64,000 nucleotides of DNA from Clostridium sp. OS1-26 (GCF_030915445.1 NZ_CP133264.1:5303208-5367207); one strand, 5' to 3'; positions 7,349-16,824 are shown, counted from the stretch's first letter. Made by a program: numbers and translations. The notes: a model not told the origin generated them from the sequence alone.

Positions 7349-8662
7349 TTAGATCTTTACTTTGAATACAGTTTGTTCCTTAATATCAGTTGCAAGAGAG
7401 TCTAAAGCTACACCGACTCTATGATATCTTAACTTCCACTGCTGCTCCTTAGAATCTCCAGGATTTCCAAGTGGATATGGTATAGATATTGTTGGAACTA
7501 TTCTATTTGCACCTACTGTTGTTGCTACAGGGATTAAATTACACATTTGAACAACTGGGAATCCAGCTCTTTCAATTTCTTTTACCATTGTTGCACCGCA
7601 ACGTGTACAAGTTCCTCAGGTGGAGGTCATTACAACGGCATCTACATTTGCTTCTTTTAGATGTACAATAATTTCTCTTGCCATTCTAGCAGCCTCACCT
7701 TGAGTAGTTCCAGTTCCAACTGTGGAGTAGAAATACTCATGAAGTTTACCTATTTTGCCCTCTTTTTCATAAGCTCTTAAAGCATCTAATGGAACTATTA
7801 CATTAGGGTCTGAATCTGCTGCTGCTGGGTCAAAGCCTGCATGTATTGTCTTGAAGATTCCTCCTTCTAATTTATCTAACTTTGATATATCATATTTGCC
7901 CCATCTTGTTGCTGAAGCAGATTGAATTCTATCAGGGTTGTCCACAGGAACTATACCACCAGTTGTTACGCAAGCTATATTTGCCTTGCTTAAATCTTTA
8001 ATAGCCTCCGCTATAGGCACTCTGTCCATTTTAGGAATAGGCAGTTCAGTTACAAATTCTTCCCCTTTTAATTTCTTTAACATCATTTCCACTACTCTAT
8101 CCGCAGCTGGTTTTCCTGATTCAAGCCAAACCTGATGTCTCTTACCTCTTCCATAATATCCTTCTTCTTCTGCTGAAAGTAGTTTCTCACCACTTAATAT
8201 TTTATTTCCAAAGTCAGCCATTGCCTTTATGTCTTTTCTCATTCTTCCAGCATTATTTCCACCCTTGAATATATAAACATCCTTTTTAAACATCTCAACA
8301 CCTGGGTTTTCAATATGCATTGAGGATATAACTTGTACACCGAACTTCTCTTTTACAGCCTTACAAATAACTCCACAAGCATTTCCATATCTTCCGGCTT
8401 GGAAGGCAGGACCTGCAAAGAATATATCAAACTCTTTTCCTTCTAAAAAGCCTAGTATTTTCTCTACTGCTTCCTTCTCATTTGAGCCCATAAAGTTATC
8501 CCCACATATTATTGTGTGAGTAATTTCTGTATCTTTTAGTTGTTTGCTTAACTCTAAAGCAGGTCCAACTAGTCCATCTCTTATTTCTGGAGAAAAATCT
8601 GCTTTATCTTCTCCCCCTATTTGTCCAAAGAATTGATTTATATATAGAATTGCTTTCTTCAT
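7349..8662 (-). CDS. grdH: Betaine reductase component B, selenoprotein subunit GrdH
   Basis: Reading through a TGA at 7616-7618 gives 437 residues, the length of the GrdB/GrdF/GrdH family. The selenocysteine is residue 349 in 'AVVMTST-U-GTCTRCGATM', that is a UxxCxxC motif as in selenoprotein B subunits. The N terminus 'KAILYINQFFGQIGGEDKAD' and the family blocks 'GPAFQAGRYGNACG' and 'CVTTGGIVPVDNPDRIQSA' also match. A GGAGGTG site precedes the ATG. Protein B binds the substrate as a Schiff base on the pyruvoyl group of its partner (GrdI, just upstream) and hands a carboxymethyl group to GrdA. Betaine specificity rests on the adjacent BCCT carrier; sarcosine or glycine forms are very similar in sequence. 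Confidence 0.93.
7590..7602 (-). promoter_or_regulatory. SECIS-like stem-loop in grdH
   Basis: Thirteen bases after the UGA codon, GTTGC and GCAAC form a 5-bp stem with a GGT loop within codons 354-358. The small GGU-containing apical loop and the spacing fit a bacterial SECIS element. Pairing is seen in the sequence; SelB recognition is inferred. Confidence 0.65.
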
Positions 8663-8676
8663 CTAATCTGCACCTC

Positions 8677-10002
8677 CTAAAACTCTTTCATTGTTTTTGG
8701 TGACCATCCAGAAGCTTGATCTCCACAGAACATTGCATTGTTTTCCATAATAATTGAACCATCTTCTCTTACTGAAGGTCCTAATATTTCATCATTTGCC
8801 CAGCCTCCTGAAAGACCATCTCTAGCTAGTGACTGTAGCTCTCCTATAACTGTTTCCATTGGTGGCAATTCAATTAGCTCTGAAACGTTTCCAGTAGATA
8901 CAATAGCATCTGCCTTTACATCTAATGATACTAAAGGTTGAGATTCTCCATCTCTTCCAGTACATTCGTTTGTAATACCACAGGTTTTAACTCCAGCTTC
9001 TTCTAAAGCTACTATACAAGCTATAAAGTCAGCATCTGGATTACCATATCCTTCTTCTGCAACAATTGCTCCATCTGCTCCCAGAGATCTTGCCATTTGA
9101 GCTACAAATAGAGCTGAACGTTTCTTTTGCTCTAGTGCTACGTTAAGGTTAGACATTATAACACCTAAGAAGTTAAGGGTCTTTCCATGTTCAGCATAAA
9201 GCCTTTTAATAGTTGGATTGTTTTGAAAATCATATGTAGCCCATTTTGACGAACATGGCATGAAGCTTCCTGAAATCACAGCCCCATCTAAAACTTCATT
9301 TGGATGCATAAATGTAGGAACCATGTGATTTGCATCCCATCCATATACTAAATCGTTGTATCCCATTTCCTCCATCTGTGATTGAGGCTGCATTACAAAT
9401 ACAACTGATGGCAATTCTTGAACCTCTTTTGCTCTCTTAGTAACTGGTTCTAATTCAAAGGCTTCTATTTCTTCTGGTTCTAAATCTTTAACAGCATTTC
9501 CAATAAACTCAGCCAATTTATGCCCAGCCCATCTTAAAGCCCTATTTTTCTTTTGCTGTTCATGTTTTTCAAAATCTTCGTCTGTGTCTCCTACAAGGAC
9601 TATGTTTTTTAACTGAGAATAGTAACTGTACTTTGCACCTTCTCCACTCATATCTATTAAACCGTCTTGGAATCCACCCCAGTGTTTTCCAACTACTAAA
9701 ACACTACAGCCTTTAAGTGCATGAGTTCGTCCTTCTCCTACTGGAATAACCTCTCCTGTAACTCCTGGGAATAAAGTGTTACCGTTTACTTTTACTCTAG
9801 GCTCAATTGCCTCTTTTACAGGAACTAAACGAACCTTGTCTCCTGGTTTTACAATTAGTATATCAGCTTCTGTAATGTGTTCATCTTCTAAGACAAAATC
9901 CAATGCTTCCTTCTTATTTATTGTTAATATTCCATTTTTGTAGGAAGTCTTTTCTCCAAAAACAATATCTTTCACATGAAAATTTCCAAATTCTAATTTC
10001 AC
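8677..10002 (-). CDS. grdI: Betaine reductase component B, proprotein GrdI
   Basis: This 441-residue protein belongs to the GrdE/GrdG/GrdI family, the proprotein partner of the selenoprotein B subunit. Members are cleaved to give an N-terminal pyruvoyl group from a Cys; the conserved candidate here is Cys250 in 'SGSFMPCSSKWATYDF'. 'GAIVAEEGYGNPDADF' and 'TNECTGRDGESQ' are other family blocks. The start is a GTG at 10002 preceded by AGAGGTG. It is the first gene of the operon, 14 bp ahead of grdH and about 80 bp from the predicted transcription start. Naming it betaine-type rests on the operon context, as the sarcosine form is close. Confidence 0.9.
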   Translation of the reverse strand: MKLEFGNFHVKDIVFGEKTSYKNGILTINKKEALDFVLEDEHITEADILIVKPGDKVRLVPVKEAIEPRVKVNGNTLFPGVTGEVIPVGEGRTHALKGCSVLVVGKHWGGFQDGLIDMSGEGAKYSYYSQLKNIVLVGDTDEDFEKHEQQKKNRALRWAGHKLAEFIGNAVKDLEPEEIEAFELEPVTKRAKEVQELPSVVFVMQPQSQMEEMGYNDLVYGWDANHMVPTFMHPNEVLDGAVISGSFMPCSSKWATYDFQNNPTIKRLYAEHGKTLNFLGVIMSNLNVALEQKKRSALFVAQMARSLGADGAIVAEEGYGNPDADFIACIVALEEAGVKTCGITNECTGRDGESQPLVSLDVKADAIVSTGNVSELIELPPMETVIGELQSLARDGLSGGWANDEILGPSVREDGSIIMENNAMFCGDQASGWSPKTMKEF

Positions 10003-10069
10003 TTATACCACACCTCTTTCACATAAATGTCCATAGTATCACCATGATTTGTTTTTTGAAATATACTTC

Positions 10070-10145
10070 AATAGCGCTATTTGTTTAAATATTATCACAA
10101 TTCATATCATTTTGTAAACATGATTATATTATAATCGCGATTATA
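10070..10145 (-). promoter_or_regulatory. Betaine reductase operon promoter with two palindromic boxes
   Basis: On the minus strand a TTTACA (-35, 10113-10118) and TAATAT (-10, 10089-10094) are separated by 18 bp. A 12-bp palindrome AATAGCGCTATT (10070-10081) covers the expected start site. A 16-bp palindrome TATAATCGCGATTATA (10130-10145) lies just upstream of the -35. Both are GC-centred in a very AT-rich stretch and are plausible regulator sites, perhaps for the divergent TetR-type gene. The remainder of the 10003-10372 gap is AT-rich with no other gene seen. Confidence 0.6.
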
Positions 10146-10372
10146 TTGTTATAAAAATAACAAATACCTTTTATTATAAATTAAAATAATATACTAACCT
10201 TCCTTATTCTCTAGCTTGAGAGGATGTACTCTAAATTTTAATTATAGAAATTATTAATATATTTTATTATGTTATGTAATAATACAAGTCCATGCTTTTA
10301 AAAAAGTGAAATTTAAGATATAATTGTTATGCTTACTAGTGTGTTAAAATTTTTTGCAAGATGGTGATTTTA

Positions 10373-11028
10373 ATGGAAATGGATAAAAAAGCTATTCAAA
10401 AAAAACGAATGATGAAATATTTTATAGATGCAGTTCAAAAAATAATAAAAGAAGAAAGCATTGATTTTGTTACTATTAGAAAAGTTTCAGATATAGCTGG
10501 ATTTAATAGTGCTACAATCTACAACTACTTTAATAATCTAAATGAGCTGATATTTTTTAGTTCAATTAAATATTTAGAAGACTATGCTCACGATCTTCCT
10601 AATTATGTTAAAAATCATGATAATGCTTTAGATACTTTTATGAACATATGGAAATGCTTCTGTTATCATTCTTACAATAACCCAAAGGTTTACTACAATC
10701 TTTTTTTGAGGAAGGTGTTAATCCTTCCAATAGTTCAATTAAGAACTATTTCCATATTTTTTCTGAGGAACTAAACAATCAATCTGAGGAACTACTTCCA
10801 ATGCTGCTAGGGGAAAGGATTTATGATAGAAATCTAACTGTTTTAAAGCGATGCGCTGATGAAGGGTTTATACAGGAAAAGGATTTGGAACAAATTAATG
10901 AAATGATTTTGTTAATTTATCACAGCATGCTTTATAAGGTATTAAAACGTCAATGCGATTATACAGTTGAAGATGCAACAGAACGGACACTAAACTATAT
11001 AAAACATACAATAGATTCATTTAGATAG
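10373..11028 (+). pseudogene. TetR-family regulator, split by a one-base frameshift
   Basis: The N-terminal half (from ATG 10373) has a TetR-type helix-turn-helix around 'FVTIRKVSDIAGFNSATIYN' followed by 'YFNNLNELIFFSSIKYL'. It stops at 10774. The C-terminal half continues in the next frame. Adding one T to the T7 run at 10701-10707 joins 'NPKVYYNLF' to 'FEEGVNPSNSS' and gives a continuous protein of 218 residues ending at 11028, so exactly one base is missing. The gene is divergent from the betaine reductase operon and is the natural candidate for its regulator. As given, the protein would be cut to about 133 residues: the DNA-binding part plus a disrupted ligand domain. It may be real decay, a slippage-prone switch, or a homopolymer sequencing error. 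Confidence 0.8.
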
Positions 11029-11135
11029 TAAATCTCTACAATTGAATTTCAAAGTATTATTTAGGTTAAAATAGATATGAAACTTATTAATAAACTTGTA
11101 ATTAAATCTTGGTGTTTTCTAAAAGGAGTAATTTT

Positions 11136-11639
11136 ATGGGAAAAATAATTGAATTCAAAAAATTTAGTAATAGAATTAATAAAGACAACCTAAAAACACA
11201 GGGTTTTTCCACAGATATCTTTCCAGAGGAAGACTTTATATACATTAGAAGAGAAATAGAATTTAATCTAGATGAAATGGATGAACTTCTTAATTGTATT
11301 TATAAACAAATATCGATTAACGATACTCTCATAATTAGTACTGAAGATAACTATGAATTCGAAAAAATGACTTATTTAAAAGACTTTAATGACAAATTAC
11401 ATGATATTATGTATTTTTTGACAAACACTTTATATCGGGATCCAATTACAATTAATATGAATTTTTTAGAACTTCAGTATTTAGTTGGTACTTTACAATT
11501 AGAAACTGAAGTTCTCGAAGACTCCGATGCTTCTATAGATAATGATGCTTCATCAGATTACTTTAAAGTTATAAATAAAATATATCACAGACTTTACCCA
11601 GTATATAATTCTTGGAAAAAAGAATTATATGAAAACTAA
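11136..11639 (+). CDS. Hypothetical protein
   Basis: A 167-residue soluble acidic protein. The ATG at 11136 is chosen over an in-frame codon 27 bases upstream because AAAGGAG precedes it at ideal spacing. The sequence is Asn/Asp/Glu-rich with no signal peptide, membrane helix or motif that I recognise; the C terminus contains two helical stretches ('FLELQYLVGTLQLETEVL' and 'VINKIYHRLYPVYNSWKKEL'). It lies between the broken TetR gene and hutG on the same strand, with gaps of about 107 and 76 bp. Function unknown. Confidence 0.6.
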   Translation: MGKIIEFKKFSNRINKDNLKTQGFSTDIFPEEDFIYIRREIEFNLDEMDELLNCIYKQISINDTLIISTEDNYEFEKMTYLKDFNDKLHDIMYFLTNTLYRDPITINMNFLELQYLVGTLQLETEVLEDSDASIDNDASSDYFKVINKIYHRLYPVYNSWKKELYEN

Positions 11640-11715
11640 GCTATTTCTGATATAATTATAATAAAATTCAAAAAATTTATCTAAATAGTGTTTAAAGAAC
11701 AACTGGGAGGTAAAA

Positions 11716-12735
11716 ATGTTTGATGCAAATTACAAAACTACGGACAACTCTATATGGCAAGGTCGAATTGACAGTGACAGTAATTATGATGCCTTTAGGT
11801 GGCATCAATGGATTAAAAGTATTGATCTAAGAGACGATAACTTAATTCCTTACACTGGAAAACTAGGCTTCGCTTTTATTGGCTTTTGCTGTGATGAAGG
11901 TGTTAAGCGTAATAGAGGTAGAGCTGGCGCTGCTAATGGCCCACAGAGTATTAGAAAGGAACTATCTATTTTACCATGCCTCTTCACAAAAGATGTTGAA
12001 CTTTTTGATGCCGGAAACATATTCTGTGAAAACATATCTCTAGAGGAAGGTCAAAATCTACTTTCAATGGCTGTATCTAAAATTTTAGATTTAAATCTTT
12101 TTCCAATAGTATTAGGTGGTGGTCATGAAACTGCTTTTGGAAACTATAATGGTATACTAGACCACTTGTCTAAAAGCAATCCTAGTCCAAGCATTGGTAT
12201 AATAAATTTTGATGCTCATTTTGACCTTAGACCATATCCTAATGGTAGCAGTTCTGGAACAATGTTTAGACAGATATCAGATATTTGTAAAGATCGGAAC
12301 TTAGATTATTCTTATTTCTGTCTTGGGGTCCAAAAACATAGCAACACCGTTGATTTATTTAAGACAGCTGATAAACTAGGTGTTAAGTATACATTGGCAA
12401 AGGATGTAATGAATAGCAACAATTGGAGTGTTTTAGAAAAATTAGATGATTTTATAAAGCTTCAGGAACATATTTATATAACAATATGCTCTGATGTATT
12501 CTCCTCTTCTTTTGCTCCTGGGGTAAGTGCTGCTCAGCCTTTAGGCTTGGATCCTGAAAAGGTATTAAACTGCCTCAAGTACATTATAAAATCTAAGAAA
12601 GTAGTAGGCTTTGATATATGTGAAGTTTCACCAAGATTTGATCAAGATAACACTACTGCAAATTTAGCTTCAATTATAATTTTTTCAGTAGTTAATACTA
12701 TAAGTCAAATTCACAATTTATGTGATGAATACTAA
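11716..12735 (+). CDS. hutG: Formimidoylglutamase-like protein (arginase/agmatinase superfamily)
   Basis: A 339-residue ureohydrolase-fold protein. Manganese ligands are visible in 'LGGGHETAFGNYNG', in 'INFDAHFDLRPYPNG', and at the Asp of 'TICSDVFSSSFAPGVSAAQP'. The 'FDLRPY' and 'APGVSA' blocks are typical of formimidoylglutamase rather than arginase. In the last motif the first Asp of the usual DxD is Cys; I believe HutG members often show this, but that is from memory. The enzyme splits N-formimidoyl-L-glutamate to glutamate and formamide. GGGAGG precedes the ATG at 11716. It is on the opposite strand to the hut operon, which already encodes the tetrahydrofolate-dependent route for the same substrate. 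Confidence 0.85.
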   Translation: MFDANYKTTDNSIWQGRIDSDSNYDAFRWHQWIKSIDLRDDNLIPYTGKLGFAFIGFCCDEGVKRNRGRAGAANGPQSIRKELSILPCLFTKDVELFDAGNIFCENISLEEGQNLLSMAVSKILDLNLFPIVLGGGHETAFGNYNGILDHLSKSNPSPSIGIINFDAHFDLRPYPNGSSSGTMFRQISDICKDRNLDYSYFCLGVQKHSNTVDLFKTADKLGVKYTLAKDVMNSNNWSVLEKLDDFIKLQEHIYITICSDVFSSSFAPGVSAAQPLGLDPEKVLNCLKYIIKSKKVVGFDICEVSPRFDQDNTTANLASIIIFSVVNTISQIHNLCDEY

Positions 12736-12914
12736 AATAAATCCAATATAATTGAGTAATAGGCGATCTGCTAGTTTTCTTATATAGATATTCAACTTCG
12801 ATAATTGGCTTAGTCAAGGTATTCATATGGGTACATCTGACAGTACAAAAGAAGTCCCCTATGAATACAGCTAATAAGCCAAACACTCAAGTTGGAACTC
12901 TATATAAAATATTA

Positions 12915-13205
12915 TTACATTGATCTTATCGCTATAAATATCGCATAAATTAGCATAGCAATAAAATATAGTGAAACTATCATTAGTATGTTACCAATTA
13001 GTCTTTGAGTTTTTCTTTTAGAAAGTGAAATAATTAAGAACGAACCAAATATAACTAGCCCTCCAACTAGCATCATTATGGTGTTAAGCTTAGATACAAA
13101 AATATATCCTTGCACATATAGAAGGATTCCTAAAAAAATAATGCTAGGTAGAATGCCTCTTTTCTTTATAGCATCTTTTCTATTTATGATTTTTTTCTTG
13201 TCCAT
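12915..13205 (-). CDS. Small integral membrane protein, unknown
   Basis: A 96-residue protein with a basic N terminus ('MDKKKIINRKDAIKKRG') and about three hydrophobic segments (approximately residues 17-35, 40-60 and 72-92), separated by a basic 'SLSKRKTQR' loop. An AAGGAGA site precedes the ATG. It stands alone between hutG (convergent) and the HD-GYP gene. No family recognised. Confidence 0.6.
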   Translation of the reverse strand: MDKKKIINRKDAIKKRGILPSIIFLGILLYVQGYIFVSKLNTIMMLVGGLVIFGSFLIISLSKRKTQRLIGNILMIVSLYFIAMLIYAIFIAIRSM

Positions 13206-13327
13206 AGTAATTATCTCCTTATCTTATGTTACTTTCAAGTTTATATTATAATCAAAAATACATAAATATTCTATATGTTTATCTATTACAGACAAATAAA
13301 AGGTTGTAATATAAGTAAAAACGAAAT

Positions 13328-13355
13328 AGAATCATTTAAATGTTGATTCTGTTTT
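13328..13355. terminator. Hairpin with T-run between two minus-strand genes
   Basis: AGAATCA and TGATTCT pair around a nine-base loop, with T-rich flanks on both strands. It lies just beyond the stop of the HD-GYP gene at 13368 and could end that transcript. The stem is short. Confidence 0.4.
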
Positions 13356-13367
13356 TCCTTTTTCAAA

Positions 13368-14414
13368 TTATAACATAGTAGTAATTTCTAAATTACTTTT
13401 CTTTGAAAGATCAATATATTCAGAGTTGACACTAACAATTGGCTTAGAAATAGCATGTGGAGGAACGTATAAAATTTCTCCAGTACATCCGTTATTCAAT
13501 AAAACCTTCGAGCCAACGTAACAAGCAGCCAAATTTCCCAGGAAAGTATTTATTATATGTATATCAAAATAGCCTATACTATCATTCTGAAGCATTTCGA
13601 AAGCTTTAAAGGGAGTTTCCCTTTTTCTATATACTCTTTCTGATATAATCGCATCATATACATCTGCAACAGCAATTATTTTAGAATATATACTTAATTC
13701 ATCTCCATCTTTTCCCACAGGATATCCTGATTTATTCATTCTTTCATGATGAGTTAAAATAACTTCTTTTACATCATCTGAAATAACGCTTAGATCTTTT
13801 ATCATGTTATATCCATAAATAGGATGCTTTTTTATCACTTCAAACTCTTGTAAATTTAACTTTCCTCTTTTATTTAAAATTTCAGTTGATACCTTTATCT
13901 GCCCAATATCGTGCAGTAATCCAGCTTGAACTACTTCATTTATCTCATTTTTAGTTAAGCATAACCATTTACCTAGCAGCATTCCATAAAAAGATACATT
14001 TACACTATGATTATATAAATACTGATCCGCTGTTCTTAATTCACTGAGGCATTTAACAATATAGTATTCATCATTTATAGAGTTATAAATGGAATCAGAT
14101 ATTTTATTTATCCTTTGTACATTTGCCTTTTCCCCTCTAGATAAATCATTTATTAATCCATTAATTTCTATGACATTCTGTTTATAATCTTTCTTTAACT
14201 TTAAAAAAGTAGCATCCATAACTTTAGGTGTTTCTTTCTCAGAATTTCCATATACCCATATACACTCTATTTCAAATGCTATAAGCTTATTTTTTATATA
14301 ATTATTTATAATCGTATTTTCTACGGCAATAGTTGCACCATATTTACTTACTATTTTTTGTGCAATTATGTCTCCTAAATTGCACTCTGAAACTAATATG
14401 CATACTTTTCTCAT
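13368..14414 (-). CDS. HD-GYP domain protein, probable c-di-GMP phosphodiesterase
   Basis: A 348-residue protein. Residues about 125-300 form an HD-GYP domain: 'HSVNVSFYGMLLGKWL', the metal-binding 'AGLLHDIGQIKVSTEILNK', 'IKKHPIYGYNMI', and the signature 'HHERMNKSGYPVGKDG' with 'YSKIIAVADVYDAI'. The key His-Asp and Gly-Tyr-Pro residues are intact, so hydrolysis of cyclic di-GMP is likely. The first 120 residues are an unrecognised domain, and about 50 C-terminal residues form an appended strand-rich part. No membrane segment is seen. It is a lone gene upstream of which a terminator separates it from hutH. Confidence 0.88.
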   Translation of the reverse strand: MRKVCILVSECNLGDIIAQKIVSKYGATIAVENTIINNYIKNKLIAFEIECIWVYGNSEKETPKVMDATFLKLKKDYKQNVIEINGLINDLSRGEKANVQRINKISDSIYNSINDEYYIVKCLSELRTADQYLYNHSVNVSFYGMLLGKWLCLTKNEINEVVQAGLLHDIGQIKVSTEILNKRGKLNLQEFEVIKKHPIYGYNMIKDLSVISDDVKEVILTHHERMNKSGYPVGKDGDELSIYSKIIAVADVYDAIISERVYRKRETPFKAFEMLQNDSIGYFDIHIINTFLGNLAACYVGSKVLLNNGCTGEILYVPPHAISKPIVSVNSEYIDLSKKSNLEITTML

Positions 14415-14535
14415 ACCTATCTCCTCAAAAACACAAAATTATTATTTTTCAACTTAATTTTATATAATTATAGCACTAAATAACATAATTTTCACATATT
14501 AGTATTTTAGTTTCTTTAAGGCATCTTCAAAAAAT

Positions 14536-14581
14536 AAAAAACTATAAGAGACAACCACATGGGCCGACCTTATAGTTTTTT
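14536..14581. terminator. Terminator after hutH
   Basis: AAAAAACTATAAG and CTTATAGTTTTTT form a 13-bp stem with a T-tract on both strands, 51 bases after the hutH stop. It would end the hut operon and could also act on the opposite strand. Confidence 0.8.
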
Positions 14582-14631
14582 CTATAGTTTTATTTCTTTT
14601 ACATAAGTCTTTTTCAATCCAAGAATCCTGT

Positions 14632-16155
14632 TTATACCTCTAATTCTACTTTCTTCTCTACTGCTTCAAGGATTTCGCCATTTATCATAAGTTCTTCACA
14701 CTTATCTATCTCTTTATACATGATTTTATCTTCTTCAATAAAGCTTACTTTTTCTCTTATCACTTTGTATACTTCACTAGTACCTTTACCTAGCTTAATC
14801 CTATCTCTAAAATCTATAGCTTGACATGCAGCCATAAGCTCTGTTGCAAGCACTCTTCTTGCATTATTTAAAATATCTAGGCTCTTTCTAGCTGCAATAG
14901 TTCCCATACTTACATGGTCTTCTTGGTTTGCTGATGAAGGTATAGAATCCACTGATGCTGGATGCGCAAGAACTTTATTTTCTGATACTAAAGCAGCAGC
15001 TGCATATTGTGTAATCATAAAACCTGAATTAACTCCACCATTTTTTACAAGGAAAGGAGGCAAATCATTTAATTGAAAATTCACTAATCTCTCGAGTCTT
15101 CTTTCTGATATATTAGCAAGTTCAGCTACTGCAATACCAAGAAAATCGAAACTCAACGCCATAGGTTGTCCATGGAAGTTTCCTCCTGATATTACGTCTC
15201 CATTTTCAAACACAATTGGGTTATCTGTTGCGGAGTTTATTTCTATCTCAACTTTTTCTTTCACATAATTTATAGCATCCTTGCTTGCACCATGAACTTG
15301 CGGTACGCATCTTAGTGTATATGCATCCTGAGTTCTTATTTCTCCTTGATTAGTTATAGAAGAACTATCTTCTATTAAAGCAAGCATATTTTTAGCTGTT
15401 TGTATTTGCCCTTTGTGAGGTCTTACCTCATGAACTCTTGGATCAAAGGCATTTCTTATTCCTCTTAAGGCCTCTAATGTCATTGCTGCTGTAACATCAC
15501 TAAGCTTTAATAGATTTATAGCATTATATACAGCTATGGCACCTACTGCAGTCATTACTTGAGTTCCATTTATTAGAGCTAGTCCTTCTTTTGCTACCAG
15601 CTCTACTAATGGTATACCTGCCTTTTCCATAGCTTCCTTACCTGACACAATATTACCCTTAAACTCAGCCTCACCCTCACCAATCATAGGTAATACCATA
15701 TGCGAAAGTGGCGCTAAATCTCCAGATGCTCCTAATGATCCTTTTTCAGGTATAATAGGATGTACTTCTTTGTTAAGCATATCTATTAAAGTCTCTAAAG
15801 TACTTAATCTTATTCCTGAATAGCCTTTTGATAAAGCATTTGCTCTTAATAACATTATAGCTCTTACTATTTCTTTAGGAAATTTTTCACCTGTACCACA
15901 GGAATGAGATATTATCAAGTTTCTTTGAAGAGTTTTGCATTCTTCTCCTGATATAACTATGTCAGAAAATTTTCCAAATCCTGTAGTAATTCCATAAACT
16001 ACTTTATTGTTATCAACTATGTTATCAACTATCTCTCTTGATTTTTTAACCTTTTCCTTAGCATCATCAGTAAGCGCTACCTTATAACCCTTATATGCAA
16101 CATTTATTATATCTTCTAATGTAAGATTTGTTCCGTTTAATTCAATAATCCCCAT
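14632..16155 (-). CDS. hutH: Histidine ammonia-lyase
   Basis: The 507-residue protein is a standard-length HutH, converting L-histidine to urocanate and ammonia. The self-forming MIO cofactor triad is Ala143-Ser144-Gly145 in 'GSLGASGDLAPLSHM'. The catalytic Tyr region 'YGITTGFGKFSD' (about residue 54), 'NGTQVMTAVGA', and the late 'NQEDHVSMGTIAARK' block are all present. A GGAGG site precedes the ATG at 16155. Although it catalyses the first step, it is the last gene of the operon, 30 bp after fchA, and is followed by a strong terminator. Confidence 0.97.
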   Translation of the reverse strand: MGIIELNGTNLTLEDIINVAYKGYKVALTDDAKEKVKKSREIVDNIVDNNKVVYGITTGFGKFSDIVISGEECKTLQRNLIISHSCGTGEKFPKEIVRAIMLLRANALSKGYSGIRLSTLETLIDMLNKEVHPIIPEKGSLGASGDLAPLSHMVLPMIGEGEAEFKGNIVSGKEAMEKAGIPLVELVAKEGLALINGTQVMTAVGAIAVYNAINLLKLSDVTAAMTLEALRGIRNAFDPRVHEVRPHKGQIQTAKNMLALIEDSSSITNQGEIRTQDAYTLRCVPQVHGASKDAINYVKEKVEIEINSATDNPIVFENGDVISGGNFHGQPMALSFDFLGIAVAELANISERRLERLVNFQLNDLPPFLVKNGGVNSGFMITQYAAAALVSENKVLAHPASVDSIPSSANQEDHVSMGTIAARKSLDILNNARRVLATELMAACQAIDFRDRIKLGKGTSEVYKVIREKVSFIEEDKIMYKEIDKCEELMINGEILEAVEKKVELEV

Positions 16156-16185
16156 GTTTTTTTCCTCCTTAACTTCTTTTAAACT

Positions 16186-16824
16186 CTATACCAATTTACT
16201 TTCTATGATTCCCATGATTTCCTCTTTTTTCTTCTTACTATTTTCCAATAGATATTTGCACTTATCTTTGAACTCTTGTTTACGCTCTTCATCTTTTAAA
16301 CCCATGATATTTATTTTTACGTTTAATATTGCACCCTCTATAGCAGTTTCCACTAATGACGCTGCAACTCCAGCATCTGACACTGCATTTTTATTTCCAT
16401 GCTGTACTGCTATATAAATATGATCATAAAGCTTATATGCTTTTTCAGCCACCTGCAGTGGTATTTCTAAAGCTTCTTTATTACCCTCTGCTATTTTTTC
16501 TTTTCTACTTCTGATTTCATCTTCTGTAGTTTTAGGCATTTTAAAAGCTTCCATTAATGACAAGAAAGCATTAGTATCTCTTTCCATAAGTTCTAAAAGC
16601 TCTACTTTATATAAGTTAACTTCTTTGAAGGAATCATCAACTTTTTCCTTTAATGATTCATCATACTCCATGTATTCTTTCTTTCCAATTGTAAGATTGA
16701 ATACCATGCTAGCTAATGCACTAGCAAGAGAAGCAGAAAGCGCTGCTATACTTCCGCCCCCTGGTGCTGGTGATTTAGACCCTAACTCATCTATAAAATC
16801 TTTTAAGGCTAGATTTTGTAACAT
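16186..16824 (-). CDS. fchA: Formimidoyltetrahydrofolate cyclodeaminase
   Basis: The 212-residue protein is the cyclodeaminase/cyclohydrolase family, here as a separate polypeptide instead of fused to FtcD as in animals. It converts 5-formimidoyl-THF to 5,10-methenyl-THF with release of ammonia. The signature near the N terminus is 'KSPAPGGGSIAALSASLASAL'-like, with the helical bundle after it. The ATG at 16824 is preferred over 16839 because GGGGGA lies at proper distance before it. It follows hutI by 27 bp. With FtcD it recovers the one-carbon unit from histidine. Confidence 0.93.
   Translation of the reverse strand: MLQNLALKDFIDELGSKSPAPGGGSIAALSASLASALASMVFNLTIGKKEYMEYDESLKEKVDDSFKEVNLYKVELLELMERDTNAFLSLMEAFKMPKTTEDEIRSRKEKIAEGNKEALEIPLQVAEKAYKLYDHIYIAVQHGNKNAVSDAGVAASLVETAIEGAILNVKINIMGLKDEERKQEFKDKCKYLLENSKKKKEEIMGIIESKLV

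Noticed and set aside
7349..7588. A separate 79-codon gene after grdH
   Set aside because: It is the C-terminal part of GrdH after the UGA; the family sequence is continuous across the codon.
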